DNA of 64,000 nt from Amia ocellicauda (GCF_036373705.1 NC_089868.1:15358520-15422519), one strand, 5' to 3'. Positions 43,701 to 57,580 are shown, numbered from the stretch's first letter. The notes: generated by a model from the letters alone, not told the origin. Program-made: numbers and translations.

Positions 43701-46700
43701 CACGATGTTCACTACTGATTTTACTGAGTTACAGTGTATGATTTCATCTTCCCATCTTTTATGTGGTCTTTATTAATCTCTTGGTAAAAATAATATTAAT
43801 AGCCAAATTGTGCATTACCTTTTCAATGCATGGATATTATATGGTGTAATTTTGAGAAATGCATAGAGACATATTAGGTAATTTAGGATGCATAATACAA
43901 TGAAAATGTTCTTTCATGTAGTCTGGAATTGTATTTTGTATTGGTTTAATCTGGGAATTGCTTTCACTTGCTTTTTTGTGATTAGCTATGATTGCAGTAA
44001 CCCCATCTACGGCCGGTCGCTCAACCCGTGTAACCTGAACAAGACACCGGGGGGGTCTTCAGGAGGCGAGGGGGCCCTGATCGGTGGAGGGGGCTCAGTC
44101 CTGGGGCTCGGCACTGATATCGGGGGCAGTATTCGGATCCCAGCCTCTTTCTGTGGCATCTGCGGCCTCAAACCAACAGCTGGCCGATTCAGGTAAGAAT
44201 GGCTCCTCCGCATTGCCTTGTTCTCCTCAGACACTGTGGGGAATCGTATATAGAGCTGGACTCTCCAGAGTGTACAAATCCCCACGTCAGGTTTTATTTT
44301 AAAGCCATAAGATCATACAAACATAGAAATATTTGTAAATATATATATTCTCAAATCTAGGAAAATATTTAACATAGCTATGTGGTATCATTATTTTTTA
44401 TCATGGATGTGGTATTCAAGCTGGATTTGAAGCAAAGCTATTCCTGTTGGTGCATTTATTAGTTTGATTTTTATTTAATCGATGATCCTTTTCCCCCCTT
44501 TCTTTTAGCACACGTGGTATTCAGTCCTGCGTCTCTGGTCAGAAATCAGGTTAGATAATGCTTAATTTAAGCTAACAAGGTGCTAACTTATCTCTAGTAA
44601 TGCTTTAAGTCCTTATCATATATTACTCCAGTTAGGCCTATTCTAAGTCTGCTGTTTAAATGACACCAGTAAATTTTTTCCTATCCTGATCGCATAATAT
44701 TTTGAATATCAGGACTGAAGGGTATGGTTAAGACACAGATGAAAGTTATCTTATAAGATCTACTTCAGGCAACGTGTGAGAGTGTGATCTTATAATTTTT
44801 TTATTTATATTTTAAACAATCATTACCTGTTCACAAACGTATATATGTTAATAATGTACAGAGAAGAGTGCTTAGTAACCCCATCCCTGCACATAATTGG
44901 CTGATTCCAGTCTTTAACTATGTAGGTTGTAAAACATTACCATTATTTGTGCTTTGAACTCTTACCTACCTACATACATAATTCCTTTACAATAGACCAG
45001 GGAATGTTGCTTAACCTGTTGCTTAACAATCAAAGCATCAGTAATGCTTGCATGTGGAAAGAACAGTAGTTTGTTTAAAAAAATAATATGCAATAGGACT
45101 TTTGTACTGACTGTACTGTACTGTGATCAATCTTTATGGCTAAATAACTATTGTGTCTTGTGACTGATTAATGTCATAGCTGAGTACGGGTGTCTGTTGC
45201 ACCCCTGCTGCCCAGAGTGATGTCCTGCTTGTCTATTGATCGCAGTGCTCTCCTCATTGGGCCCGATGGCCAGGGATGTGGAAGGCTTGGTCCTGTGCAT
45301 GAAGGCTCTTCTCTGTGACCACATGTTCAGATTGGACCCCACGGTGCCGCCCATCCCCTTCAATGAGGAGGTACAGCCAGCACCCAAACGCAACGCTGCT
45401 TGAGTCGCCCTTACTGAATGTTAGCCCTTGATGGTGTGCTTGTATTAGTTAATCTTAATAAACATCAGATTGAACTGCAGAAATCGAGCAGCCACTGGTT
45501 CCAATTCGTTATTGATTGGAACTGACAATAGGAATGTATTTAATGTAATTATTTAAATAATTGGCCTGAAACAATAATGGAAAGCATGAAACCCAACACA
45601 GCAGAATGTAGTTGTTTTATTAAAGAGCAGAAATGTGTTGAAATTGATAGCCATCCGTTCACAGAGCATAAATAGGTAGAGGCTTCAGTTCTGTTTTTAT
45701 GTGCTTTTCATTTCTTTCTTCTCTTTCTTGTTTACCTTGGTTTCTCTCCAGATGTACACGAGTTCCAAGCCCCTCAGGATTGGCTACTATGAGAGCGATG
45801 GGTTTCACATGCCTTCCCCAAGCATGAGCAGAGCCGTCCGGGAAACCAAGGAGCGGCTGCAGAAAGCAGGGCACACCGTGAGTGGGGCCTTCCCTTCCAC
45901 AGACCTGTCCGTTACTGAATAGCACTCCTTCCATATTCCCGTAGACGCCTTGAGCCAAACGACACTCTGCCTCATCCATTGTTGACTAAATCCAAGCTTT
46001 TTAGTTTTGAAAATGAACTCGGTAAACCATCTACTGTCTGTATGACCTCTTCAGTTAACTATTTTGTGCTCTGTTTACATTAGATAAACCTGTGGGGCGA
46101 TTTTATAGATTTTAACCTCTTGCAATGAGGAACATTTATTGCACTTCCACACACATTATTGAAACACGAGTATTGTCTAGTTCTTTTTGAATATAAATAA
46201 ATAAATGACTTTACACGCAATGAAAGCTACTCTGATATTAGATCGATTTCAGCCCAGGTATGGCATGGCAAAACTGTACTTTATTCAACATGGTAGAAAG
46301 ACGCAACATAGATCTAATGTATTGTTTTGGTTGGTGATGTCATCTCTTCCAGCTCATTCCCTTCACCCCACCTCACCTTGACTATGCCATACCCGAATTG
46401 GTCCTCAGAGGGATCCTGGCTGATGGGGCGGCCACACTACTCAAAAGCGTGTGAGTGCACCAGGGGCGGCCTGCACTAAACACAGTTGGGCCCTTTTGAA
46501 GTGACGAGTGATTAGCCTGTTCTGTAGCCCACCGAATGCTAAATCAAACTCGCTGTTTTTAAAGAGGTTATGCAATGAAATGAGAGCATTTGAGGCCTTT
46601 CTGTGACACTGTGATCTCGTTACAGGACTGAAGGCAGCATCGATCCTACAGTCAATGTCCAGATCATCCCCTACAAGCTGCCCCGTTTCCTCAAGAAGAT

Positions 46701-49278
46701 CATCGCTGTCCTTCTGAAGCCCCTGGTGAGCGCAGCGTCACACTTCACTACCAAGACTCAACTGGAAGCGTTTTTAAAGTGTTTCTCCAAGCTGTGCTGT
46801 GGCCCTCTCTGTCAGTCCAGCCATTGTCTCATTAAGATGTCAAAATCCCATCAATCTCTCAAACAATTATACTTTGATTATCAGTAGACCGATAAACGAT
46901 GTAATACAAATTAAATTAACTGATATTTGTGTGAGTTAAGAAATCAAAACTCTGTCTTAAAGATGAACTATTTTCCCTCCCCCAGTATCCTCGTGTATCC
47001 TCATCATTCAGCGCACTTTGTGGAGTCAGGTGAGTTGATCCTCATATTCGTATCTGGCAGTCTCTCTACTGTATAAAAGCTGTATTTGTTCGTATCTCCA
47101 CCTGCTGTGTGTGATCCAGCTTGCCAGGAGGAGGAAGGCTAATTAAAGTGAATGTCAGTTATCATGCTTATCAAGTAACAAAGCATGTCAGATACACGCC
47201 ATGTCTGTGCAAGTATCTCCCAGTTTATTGTGGTACGTTTACTTTCTATAATTTCAGTTCTATACCGGATCTTTGGAAGCAGCATGTGGCAGTGCAGGTA
47301 GGTCAATGTCTCAAAACTAAAGGGGTGCTGCCAATTGTGTATTTGAATACCTGTAGTGCACATTTACATTGAAACCCCAGAAATAAAACACCCTTGAGTC
47401 AAGGGTCAGGGGAGTTTACGCTGTAAAACAAAAGATGGTTGAAGTCTTGGGGGGGAAAAAGGAAAAAATGTGTGCTGGAATCTGATTGATTGATTGCTTC
47501 TGTGGACAGGTGTCTTTTATACAGGTAACGAGCTGAGATTAGGAGCAGTTGTGCTCCTAATCTCAGCTCGTTACCTGTATAAAAGACACCTGGGAGCCAG
47601 AAATCTTGCTGATTGATAGGGGATTAAATACTTATTTCCCTCATTAACATGCAAATCAATTTATAACTTTATTGAAATGCATTTTTCTGGATTTTTTTGT
47701 TGTTGTTCTGTCTCTCACTGTTAAAATACACCTACCATTAAAATTATAGACTGATCATTTCTTTGTCAGTGGGCAAACGTACAAAATCAGCAGGGGATCA
47801 AATACTTTTTTCCCTCACTGTAATAATTAAAAAAACAGTGACAACGAGTCTTTTGGGAAAAAACTAAACCCGTTTATTTTGTTTGTTAGATGTTTGGGTA
47901 GACTCGCCACAATAATATCCTTTTGAGTTTCTAAAAGACTTTTTCAATTGATTTTATGATATTGTCCTTTTTATACACTGTGAAATGAAATTAAAATGGA
48001 GAAAACTGAATATTACAGGTTTAGTCATATGAACACAGTCTTGTGGCATCTCTGAATTTGACTGGTCATATGTGGACTGTCATTAAAATGCACTGGATTC
48101 TTCCAAAAGCATGCAGTAATAAGAATAATGTGAAGGTAGGTTTCAACAACACTTTTCTGTTCCAGTGAATTGATTACAATAAAGAGGGATGTGAGCCCTG
48201 GGTGGGGGGGGTGTCCTGTAGTGCAGTGCTGGTGATCTCTTTGTCGGGTGGTTGCTTGAGAAACCCTTGTGTTTTGTAGGATTATTGCCACAATTTCATC
48301 TCTGAGTGGAGGAAGAGGGACCTGGACGTGCTGCTGTGTCCAATGTTGGGTCCTGCTTACAACCCCAACTACTGTGGAAAACTGATGTGTATGTATAACG
48401 TTCCAGCTACAACAGAGAGAGCTCTGTGTCTGGGAGAGTGGGCTTGTAAATAAGTAGATGACAAGAAATACACAGGCATCTGCCCCCTTTTGGCACCAAT
48501 GGATGGATGGATGGATAGAATGAATGGAATGAATCTGTTAGAATGAACGGAACATCCAAACCTTGTGCTGCGTAGACTAGAGATCAGAATAGTTTTACTG
48601 AAATGAAACGTTGACGTGCATTCACACTTCAAGATCTTTATGTATGCTTTATTAGTGGCCATCTTTGAATTGTGTAATCTACATTAGTGGGAAAAACATG
48701 TTTAACATGTGTAAGTTAAGTCGGTTACACATGCTTTTGACATTAAAATGTAAATAATTGACTTATTCTCGCAGTCTCTTCTTTCGGTGCTGCGCTAGGC
48801 TTGTTCAGGGTGTGTCTTCATCACTCGGGGAGTAGTTTCTTTGCCTTCCCTTTGGTGATCTGATCGCTTTCCCCTCAGGTACCATCAGCTGTGTCGTGCT
48901 GTTCAACCTGCTGAACTTTCCGGCAGGGGTGGTCCCTGTAACCACAGTGACCGAGAAGGATGAGGAGGAGCTCCAGGATTACAGGGGCATCCACGGTGAC
49001 CCTTGGGACAAGCTCTTCATACCGGTAAGTCTGAGCTGGCCGTGCGCCGACTGCATTTCTGCATGCGGGCAGTAGGTGGCAGCAGGAGACGGCGTGGGGA
49101 GCCTGGGGCCGGCTGTGTGCCAGTGTTGGTAGAGCTGCGTTTGTCTCGGCAGGCTCTGAGTGGCGGCCAAGGCCTGCCCATCGCTGTGCAGTGCGTGGCC
49201 CTCCCCTGGCAGGATGAGCTGTGCCTGCGCTTCATGAAGGAGGTGCAGACGCTCACTGCGTACAACAGCAAAGAGTGA
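40783..49278 (+). CDS. FAAH: FAAH, fatty-acid amide hydrolase
   Basis: Integral membrane serine hydrolase of the amidase signature family that degrades anandamide, oleamide and other fatty-acid amides on endomembranes. Fifteen exons: 40783-40995, 41701-41814, 41951-42091, 42176-42309, 43986-44192, 44509-44549, 45246-45370, 45752-45877, 46353-46450, 46626-46725, 46986-47029, 47258-47297, 48280-48388, 48879-49024, 49153-49278. Phases are all consistent and the exon number equals mammals. The predicted protein has 587 residues (human 579). There is an N-terminal membrane helix (about 19-36), then the amidase triad Lys150 (VSIKDN), Ser225 (GGSSGGE) and nucleophile Ser249 (GTDIGGSIR), with the same spacing as the human K142/S217/S241. 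The hydrophobic patch near exons 10-11 (membrane cap) is present. The C-terminus [16 protein letters not shown] is conserved. Nothing is broken. Confidence 0.97.
47477..47820 (-). mobile_element. Truncated Tc1-like (DD34E family) right end
   Basis: It sits in FAAH intron 12. It matches 35921-36271 of the NSUN4 element: the CTGATTGATTGATTGCTTCTG word, the 40-bp palindrome (47508-47547 and 47552-47591), the inner and outer direct repeats and the terminal CCCTCACTG followed by TA. The left end and transposase are absent. It is close to its NSUN4 relative in sequence. Confidence 0.93.
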
Positions 49279-49599
49279 CTGACTGCGCACCAATTGCATT
49301 TGTAACTCCTTTACATTGCTACTTATTTTTTAACAATCGAATGTTTCTAGATCAGTTCATGCTTGTACGGGAGATGTGCACAGCTTTTGTTTTTAAATGT
49401 CTATTAAAATACTCACCACACAACTAGAAAGGTGACGGTGACAATGGTGGAGTTCACGCGTGTGTGTTTTGCACCCAGACATACAGGCAGTCATCACATC
49501 ATGCCAAGACTGAGCACAATATCTGGTTTAATGTTAATTTTCTTCCACTTTTCTTTGTCTGTCTGTAATGTAAAGCAATATGTGCAAATGGTAAAAAAA

Positions 49600-49605
49600 A
49601 ATAAA
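49600..49605 (+). promoter_or_regulatory. Candidate FAAH poly(A) signal
   Basis: AATAAA inside an A-rich run 322 bases after the FAAH stop. A weaker ATTAAA lies near 49404. Either could be used. Confidence 0.55.
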
Positions 49606-51900
49606 CAAATTTAAATGCATCTGCTGACTCTGACTCTTGCCAATTAGTACTTGTCACGGTAAAAAAAAAAAAAAAAAGCTTAATTTCCCAAGCGTGAATG
49701 TAATGTTCTTCGATGTAATAGTTTTTTTTTTTCTTAATTGTTAAATGTTCCTAAGAAGCATCTTTAGAAGCCTAGAGCCTTGAAAGTTTATTCTAAACTG
49801 ATTTTAAATTATTGTAAAAGCATAATTCTGCAGAAAGAAGACTAGTTAATGGTTTTTTTTTTTTGTTTGTTTTTTTTTTAAATAATTTTAAACTTAAAAT
49901 TGACAAATGTGAAATGGATACAAATGCGCTGTTCTTGACTATCAGGTGTGGTAAAGCCTTTTTAAAGCGTGTGTTCACACAGGGGTGAAGGAGCCCTTTT
50001 GCCTTAAGTCCCCTTTGTAGGTGATGAAAATACAATGAGTGTCTCAAGCAATATCGCTGAATAGGTGCATGAACATTAAGAGGAGATGTTCTTCCGACCC
50101 ATCTACTCCCTGCTGTCATTAAGCTGCAAAATAACATCATCATTGGCGCGGGAATCGAGAACAGAAAGGTCTGTTGTTTGTGGCGCGACTCTGATATGAA
50201 CATTAAGGACAGCGAAGATGCTAAAATGTGATAGTTTCTGTTGTGTGTTTTTTTTTTTTTTTTTCTCCTTTATTCCACAGATGAGTGCAGATAATTTTCT
50301 GTGTGATTGTGAGTGATTACTGTATTATCTGTAGTAATAGAAGGAATATTTGGGAATGTTAGGGGAATTAATGATACATAAAACTATTTCTGTATTGACT
50401 GGTTCCATCAGCAGGGCTAGTTTGCTATGCCTGCATCTTGTGATTACCCCAATGTATTGTAAATATACATTTCCAATGGGTTTTACATAAATTTACATTT
50501 TTTAACACTCCTGAGATGAAGGACCATTAGGGACAAACTGTTCTATTTTTTTGTTGCTTTTTTTCCCCCCCTCTTCCTGTTCGGTTATTAAATTAGGAAA
50601 CCGCTCTCATCACTGGTTAGCTGCTATTTTTGCAGTCGGCGGTGTAGTTTAGTAAACCGACCTTGGGGTTCACTGTCTTGATTTGAAAACGGAGAGAGCG
50701 CTTCTTACTTGGCTGTTTTAAACCGCGTGACTTGCAAATCTGATGACATTTAATGCCCTTTTGTTTATTTTTGTTTTTTTGTAGTTTTCCAGCACTGTCA
50801 CTGCACACATCAGCAAAGTCCTGCATTCTAGATCTCGAACAGTTTTTGATTACAGCCTTTAGTCGCTCATTCTGAGATGCTGCTTTCTTTACTCTCCTTC
50901 ACTGCTGTTACACCTTGAGAATGCGGAAATAAATAAAATAAACTGACCACACTTCTACATGACACCTTGACTTGGTGCATTCTCCACAATGTCTATTCTG
51001 TGATTGAGTGCAGTTGTCTCTGGCTTCTAGTGCTGTCACATCCTCACCTTTTTGGCAATGCTCCCTTTATTGGGTGAGTGAGCTCCTTACTCCCCACTAG
51101 AATGTCTCCCGGTTGTAGCCACCAGAGGGAGCCAAAGATCTTTCTCACACTGGTCTTCAGCTCATAGGGCACAGAGGGTTAAAATAGCAAATCATCAGTC
51201 CTGTGGGGCATCTTCAGACCACCCCAGTGCCACCCTTGCCAGTTCAGAGATTGACTTGTCTCGGGCAGACTGGGAGACATTTTTCTTTGGTTCCTGGTCT
51301 GGTGCAATTCATGGCCACAAACTGAATGTTTTGCGGTCTTCAAGTAGGCTTCTGCTTTTAGGACATTGAGTCCCATGGAACTGGGAGGCCCAGAGTCTGT
51401 CTCACCAGGGTTCTTTGGAGTTAATCTTAATAGCTGTGGAGAGAACTATGAAAAGGCAACCTGAACCCCTAACCTTTTTTGAGTATAGTTATATTTGACT
51501 ATATTGGTGCCTGCAAATGTGCCCGATTGACAGAACCCAGATGAGACGACCATGTTTCGCATTACACAAGTAGTGTTTATGTATATTTAAGTATGTTGTA
51601 TAACCTCTGACCTATATCCATATTCTAAGATGAAAATTAGTTATCCAATTGAATAATATTGTCACCCAACTTTATGGCCCCACAAATTAACACAAACCAG
51701 TTTGCAAAGCAGGTGTTTGAGCTCCAGTTCTGAAATGATTTGTCCCTGTGCTTGTGTGTCAAACTGTAGTTTGGTGCGATGCATTCATAAGAGCAGGATT
51801 GCTGTATGTTGGCATTTCCTATGTTAAGGGGCCGTTCCTGTGATGGATCCTTTTCAAGGATGGATTACACACAATTGAGAGAGCTAAACTATATATTTAC
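49606..51900. other. FAAH downstream flank, no gene seen
   Basis: AT-rich with several homopolymer T and A runs (49663, 49722, 49853, 50249). Open frames are short and unsupported. No repeat family could be named. Confidence 0.45.
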
Positions 51901-52320
51901 TCTCCTCAGTCACCGAGAGACCGGGATGCGATGATTTAGTGCTGACTCGCAGACATCGTTCATCTGTAGCAGAGATTGCGAGGTGTCTTATCGGCTCAGT
52001 GCTTTATTAACCTCTCATAAGCCCACCATGGGGCTGGGGGGGGGGGGCCTTCTCTCTCTCTCTCTCCCGCAGCCCATTAACTCCACGCGGCACGGTGATC
52101 CGAGACACAGTCTCCTCGATTTAATAACGTCTTGCTGAGAGCAGAGGCGAATTAGGAAGCTCTTGTTAATGGGGCTAGGGGAGATTGCCGAGTTTAAATA
52201 ATACTTAATGGGGGTGGTCTTTTTTTATTTAATCAGGAGCCGAGTTATAAGGGAAGCGATTTCATGTCAGTTCTTGTTTGCGAGGGTGGAGGCCAATGGT
52301 GGGCTTTCTTTACCCAGATG
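51901..52320. other. Candidate conserved non-coding block 1
   Basis: Complex, unique-looking sequence with CpGs and homeodomain-type ATTA words on both strands, interrupted by a G12 and CT run at 52037-52068. It has no coding potential. Conservation is inferred from texture and from position in the expected DMBX1 regulatory domain, not from alignment. Confidence 0.25.
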
Positions 52321-53123
52321 ATCAGATAGAAATTCTAACCCTGTGCTTATTTCACTCTGTCTTCACTATAGCAAACACATAGTGCCTTCTGCATCAAGCC
52401 CTAATCATTCTGAACATTATATTATAATTGTTTAACAACTTTTTATAGTGACCTGACTTAATACACTTGGTACAGTGAAATGTGCCCACTAGCAGGGAGT
52501 GTGGTGGCCATTGTGCAATTGCAAATCACATGACCGGCACTTTGAGAACAGCTTTTGGCATAACAGGAATGGGACTTCAGAGGGCACTTGAACAGGTATA
52601 AAGGCTGCCCTACTTTTGTCAGCCAGTTTTATTTTTAACTATGAAAATAGACTCTGCTCTTTTGATGTGAAATCACATGAAAGTTCATAACTGTAGAGAA
52701 GAGGTCAGTCTGTGAAATAACAGGCCTCACTAGCCAGACACAAGCGGGGCAGAGTGTTTCTCCTGTCCTGCTGGTGGAGGTTCCCGGGAGCCTGAAGGCA
52801 GCCATGTTTGCTGAGCAGTGGTAAGGCCTCTCAGGTGTGGAAAGGGTTTATTAGATAATCAGTCCAATGTGAGATGGACTCCTGAACTGGAGAGGATCAC
52901 GCTGTGGGAGGCTTTATCTGCGGCGCAGCGTGAAATTACAGCTCAGCAGGGAGGCCAGCCCCAGAGCTGTTTGCAGCCCGGCCAGCGCCCCCGGCCACAG
53001 GCACACTGCACACGCCACTCACCGACGCTGCGCTCACCCAGCCCCGGACCACACCGTCCCGACTACGAGGGGAAGGCGCGCTGCACGATCCACATCAACT
53101 GCTCCATTAATTGCTCAATTAAG

Positions 53124-53127
<4 letters not shown>

Positions 53128-53166
<39 letters not shown>
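53128..53166. repeat. (AT)n microsatellite
   Basis: About 19 uninterrupted AT units. Confidence 0.97.
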
Positions 53167-53169
<3 letters not shown>

Positions 53170-54976
53170 GTAGTCCCTCCCCCCTCTCCAAGAAAAGGAG
53201 CGGGCTGAAAATGCAAAACGGGGCTTTGACAGAAAAATGAGACTGAATGCTCTGGAGATGGTCGATTTGTTTGCTCTTCCTCTCCATGTATTCCTCATTG
53301 AGTCGAAGTGTATTCTGACACAAGAATTCTGGTGCGTAATTCTGACACGGCTTGATGGCAGCCTTAAACAAATATTTTGGCACAAATTTTACATTTTTTT
53401 TTTTTTTTAACTGATTTATGCTCACGAAGGTTTAATGACTTTTCAATTTATCATCTAAATGACATAACGCTGTAGCTGACTAATATGTACATATAACCTA
53501 CTCCAAACAAGTAAAGAATTGTGTCTTGGTCCCCTAGAATGGTCTACCTTTTAAATAGTGACAGAAAGAAATGAGAAATATCACATTTACTTCTGACCCT
53601 CATCTTATATGATCAGGATACTGGATTAATTATCCAAATGTTTTAAATGTGGTCATTAAACAAGGAGCACATGACTGCATTATATTAGTCCTCTATTGCT
53701 TTAAAAAAAATCTGTAAGACCCAGCAATTACGTGATATCGGTGTCTGGAGTGGGAGCATTGCTAAAGGAAGGTACCTCGCATTATATCTTTATTAAGATC
53801 TATTTTGCATGCTGTAAACGTTCTTTAGTTCATGTGTTATTACTGCTAAATCTCACTTTGAATAAATATGCATTTGTGATGTATGCAAAGAATGCAAATT
53901 AGTTGTATCTTTTCACTTTTACCTGCCAAACTAGTCACTCCCAGAATGCACCTGCTCACGCCCTCCTGGATCATGTGACGATGGAAGATACATGTTGAAA
54001 TCTGTTTTAATTTGTCTTGCTCGGCACTGTCACAATTCTAGAGAGGTGTTGAAATCTAATTTGAATACACCACAGTTTCACACCTAACATAAATGGTGGT
54101 GTCACGGATAGTTTTTTTTTTTTTTGTGACGTACGTGTGTCTGCAAAATTAACTCATTATCCCAAAGGAAATAGGCCTCTGCAATTGAGTGTTATAAAGC
54201 TGTTCCCTGTATTTAAATATTTGCTTCAGACTTTGAATTCAATGCACCTTTATCTGTCTTCAATCGAGGCTTCGGCAAAATACACTTTTTGACGCCAGTG
54301 GGCCCGGAATCCGGCTGACCCTGAAGACGGTGCTCAGGTGCCCCCTAGGTGCTCCCCTATGTAGTGGCGGCTCCGGCCTAAGTGGGCGACCAGTGTGGGG
54401 TAAGAGTGTTTCCTAGCAGAGCTTTGAAAGAGGAGAGAGAGACTGGGTGACACTGTACGCTGCTGCCAGTATCGCACGGCTTTCTTCACCGCTGATATTC
54501 ACAAGTCACTGAAATTAACCTCAAAACAGTAACTTCACAGCTGGCAGTGCTTACCCATGCAGCGTAATTGCAGTGTAACTAATCCCCGCTAAAATAGCGT
54601 TACATTGACAAGCTCCCAGGCAGCCTCTGCTCCCACCCCTGTTTGGTTTGGTCAGGTTGCACCGAAACCAAGTGTTTTCACGTTAAGAAGATTACCGGTA
54701 GTGGAGATAGTGACGGATTGAAGAAGAAAAAAAGCTAAATAAATTTGGTGGAGCAAGCAAAGTTCAAACACCCCTTTTTTTGTCTTCCTTTTTGTTTTCG
54801 GTCAAGTCTCCAAAATAGAAAAGCACTTTTTGTCTTGCCATATATTAAATTAGGCTTTGGACTGGATCAAGTTTCAAATCTGCATTCTGGGGATTATAAA
54901 CTGGAAGAAAGAAATAATCAGTATTCTGAACACTGGCTGAAAAACTAATTTATCAGTTGATCTTAGCCCTAATCTC

Positions 54977-54978
<2 letters not shown>

Positions 54979-55013
<35 letters not shown>

Positions 55014-55033
55014 TGTATGTGTGAGTGTGTGTG
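54979..55033. repeat. (GT)n microsatellite
   Basis: About 16 perfect GT units followed by an interrupted ACGTGTATGTGTGAGTGTGTG extension. Confidence 0.97.
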
Positions 55034-57100
55034 CTAATCTGCTGGAGGTTTCCAGGAGTCCTTTGATGTGTATCTGGGCAATGCGCTATTAGAGGGATTT
55101 TCCGAGGTGACAGCTTGGAGAATACGTTGCAGAATTGCGATGCCAGTGGGCTAAAAGAATGCTGGAAACAGGATTAGGATCATATTCTGGCAGCGCCTGT
55201 CACTTTCTCAATGGGCTAAGGTTTCTTATAGTGGCAGCTTTCATTCTCTGCTTGGCTAAAACCTTTAGTGGAACCATAAAGGGGGTGAAGAAAAAAAAAA
55301 AAAACACTGATTGAATGGTATGCTGTGATTTTTGTTCTCGGCTTGCTCAGGGTGATTTCTAAGGGGAGGGGCCACCAAATTAAAGAGGCAGTGGCCCTTT
55401 TCTAATAGAAGTGCAGGGAGATAAATAAAGTTAAAGGCCAACATCCTATTGGAAGCCGAAAGGGTATCCTTTTAGAGAGAGATGGAGGCTCGTCTCTGAA
55501 AGGTTTGAGCAAAGCACAGTCTGTACTTGTGAATCTCTGAACAACTGAGAGATGTGGCACTGGTTTACATTCTCTCCAACTTACGTGTTTTCTAATGTAA
55601 GTCTCTAGATTTAGTTTATGATTAGAAAAGGCTTGGCCAGTTTCTTGCTTGTCTAGAACTGAAAATGAAAATTCAGCCACAACATAACGTTACAGATACA
55701 GGAAGAGATTTCATCATCCCCTACAGGGTTCAGCCAGTGATGTCACTTCAGCAGAATAGATTTGGGCCACTCCCTGTGAACTCTCCTAACTACCAAAGTG
55801 GCCTCCTGCTCCTACAGTGCTTTGAACTGATTAACTAGTTCATAATTTCCTATTTGTTTCGGGAATAGAAGTGAAGCCCTCTTTAATGCTCTGTATTGTA
55901 GGGTGCACCCCGGTTCCCATGGGCTCCCATTGTGATCCATAAGCAAAGCTTCAATTTTCGTCAATGCAAAGTGGATTAGCGTTGTGACCTCCCCTTGTTG
56001 TCTTGCTCTGACCTTTAAAAAATGAAATGTGTAACTGAGATCAGGACATCCCTGGTAATGCTAGGCCTTAGAGCCTCTATTCTCCTCGTGAGTAAAGCAG
56101 CAGATGTACATTGTGACGGTTCACTTGGAATTAGTTGTACTCCTCATATTGCAAGAACAAAAAAGGGACTTAATTTTGACCTTTTTGCAACCAGTCTACA
56201 AGGAAGAAAAAAAAAAGACAACGTGTGCACATTGGTTAGACTTGTTTCTGTATGAATAGGTGACTACAGTGTGGATGTTGGCAAAATGACCCAGTAATTC
56301 AATTTCTATACAGTTTAAACAGAGACTGCCCTAAGGCCCATATGCGCCAGACGTGTGTGGTAATGCAGCGCTCGTACCCAATGAAATTGTGTTCCTTCGG
56401 CTTCCAGAATCCAGGGAAGCTTGATGGAACATGATGTCACAGAAAGCAATAAATAATCAACTAGACTTTTCTGAACCGAGTATGTTAAGTGTATCTAAGA
56501 GCTGCCGACTGGGAATGCAACTTTTCTTGTTTTAGGTTTATGGAGAGACCTGTCTTTAAGAAGCCCATCACGACCCCACCTTTAGACACCGTCTTCAAAG
56601 ATGCCCTGTGCCTTGGCCCCAGAGTTCTCTTCTCCATGGGCAACATTACCTCTTGGTACAATTACTCATGGTGTGGGTTCTGTATCCTTTTCCAGGGTTG
56701 CATAGTAGGAAAAATGTCCTTAAAAACTACGGAGGAGGGCGGCACTGGATCGCATATTAGTGAAAGGGTAGCAAAACGGGTAGGTCAAGTTACAGCGGCA
56801 GCGTGGGTAATAACTTCCTGAATGAATAAGTAAATAAATAAATAAATAAATGTGGCGGTATTAAAGGTGTTTGAAATAAGGTGTGCGACCTCTATTTGCA
56901 TGCTCGAGGGATGCACTTTGTCATGCTGCAGCAGTCGAACACTCGACCTTAGCACATTAAAATCCTGTGCTCTGTCCCTGTACCCTACAGGCAATCGGGT
57001 AAATGTGGAGCCGTGGCGGTTATGGAGGGAGGGGGAAAGTGTGTGTGTGTGTTTATATTGGAGGGGGGTGGGCATGTTTGCATACCAGCTGTGAGGAGTG

Positions 57101-57520
57101 GCAGTGTCTCTTCAGCAGCCCGCCCTCAGTGTCGTTTGCAGCATTACAAGGATTATAACAGCCAGGGAACAAGGAGCGGCTGCCTATCCGAGGGCAGGCT
57201 GCGCCGCAGAAACAGCCGTTATTTACAGTAGGGGAAGAATGCGGAGGGGCAGATTCAATTAGCAGGCCCTGTAAAAACAGCCGTCACTCCGGCGGGCCTG
57301 CTGAAATAGTGGAGCCTCCGCCAGTAGTATTAGTGCACGGCAACAAATTGCCCGCGGAATGTAAATGGGGGAGACCCCTCTTTATTTCACCGGGGCTTAT
57401 ACGTTTTGACAAACCACGCTGTTTAAGATATAATAGCGGCATAATCACTGCCCCCGGCTGTCATTCTTCAACATAATAGGCTACTTATTCATCGGGGATA
57501 GTTTACGTCCCTACACGGTT
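57101..57520. other. Candidate conserved non-coding block 2
   Basis: The densest non-repetitive, CpG-containing stretch in the gene desert. It includes GATTCAATTAGCAGG, CCGCGGAATGTAAATG and CCGGGGCTTATACG words and no open frame of interest. It ends just before a CT-repeat. This texture is typical of developmental enhancers; no alignment was possible. Confidence 0.35.
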
Positions 57521-57540
57521 TTTATTTCACAAGATTACCT

Positions 57541-57580
57541 CGCTCTCTCCCTCTCGCTCTCTCTCTCTCTCTCTCTCTCT
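57541..57580. repeat. (CT)n microsatellite
   Basis: CT-rich run with about 20 units, slightly interrupted. Confidence 0.9.

Larger units (their letters stand above)
52321..57100. other. Non-coding DNA with simple repeats
   Basis: No supported exon. Notable subregions: a GC-rich block at 52880-53060; the AT microsatellite at 53128; complex sequence at 54280-54480 and 55040-55260; an AAAT run at 56826-56851. Open frames crossing the AT repeats are artefacts of repetitive codons. Confidence 0.4.

Noticed and set aside
52818..53425. Open frames crossing the AT microsatellite (YIYIYI runs)
   Set aside because: Repeat-derived codons with no conserved flanking protein; same for the frames over 58878-59078.
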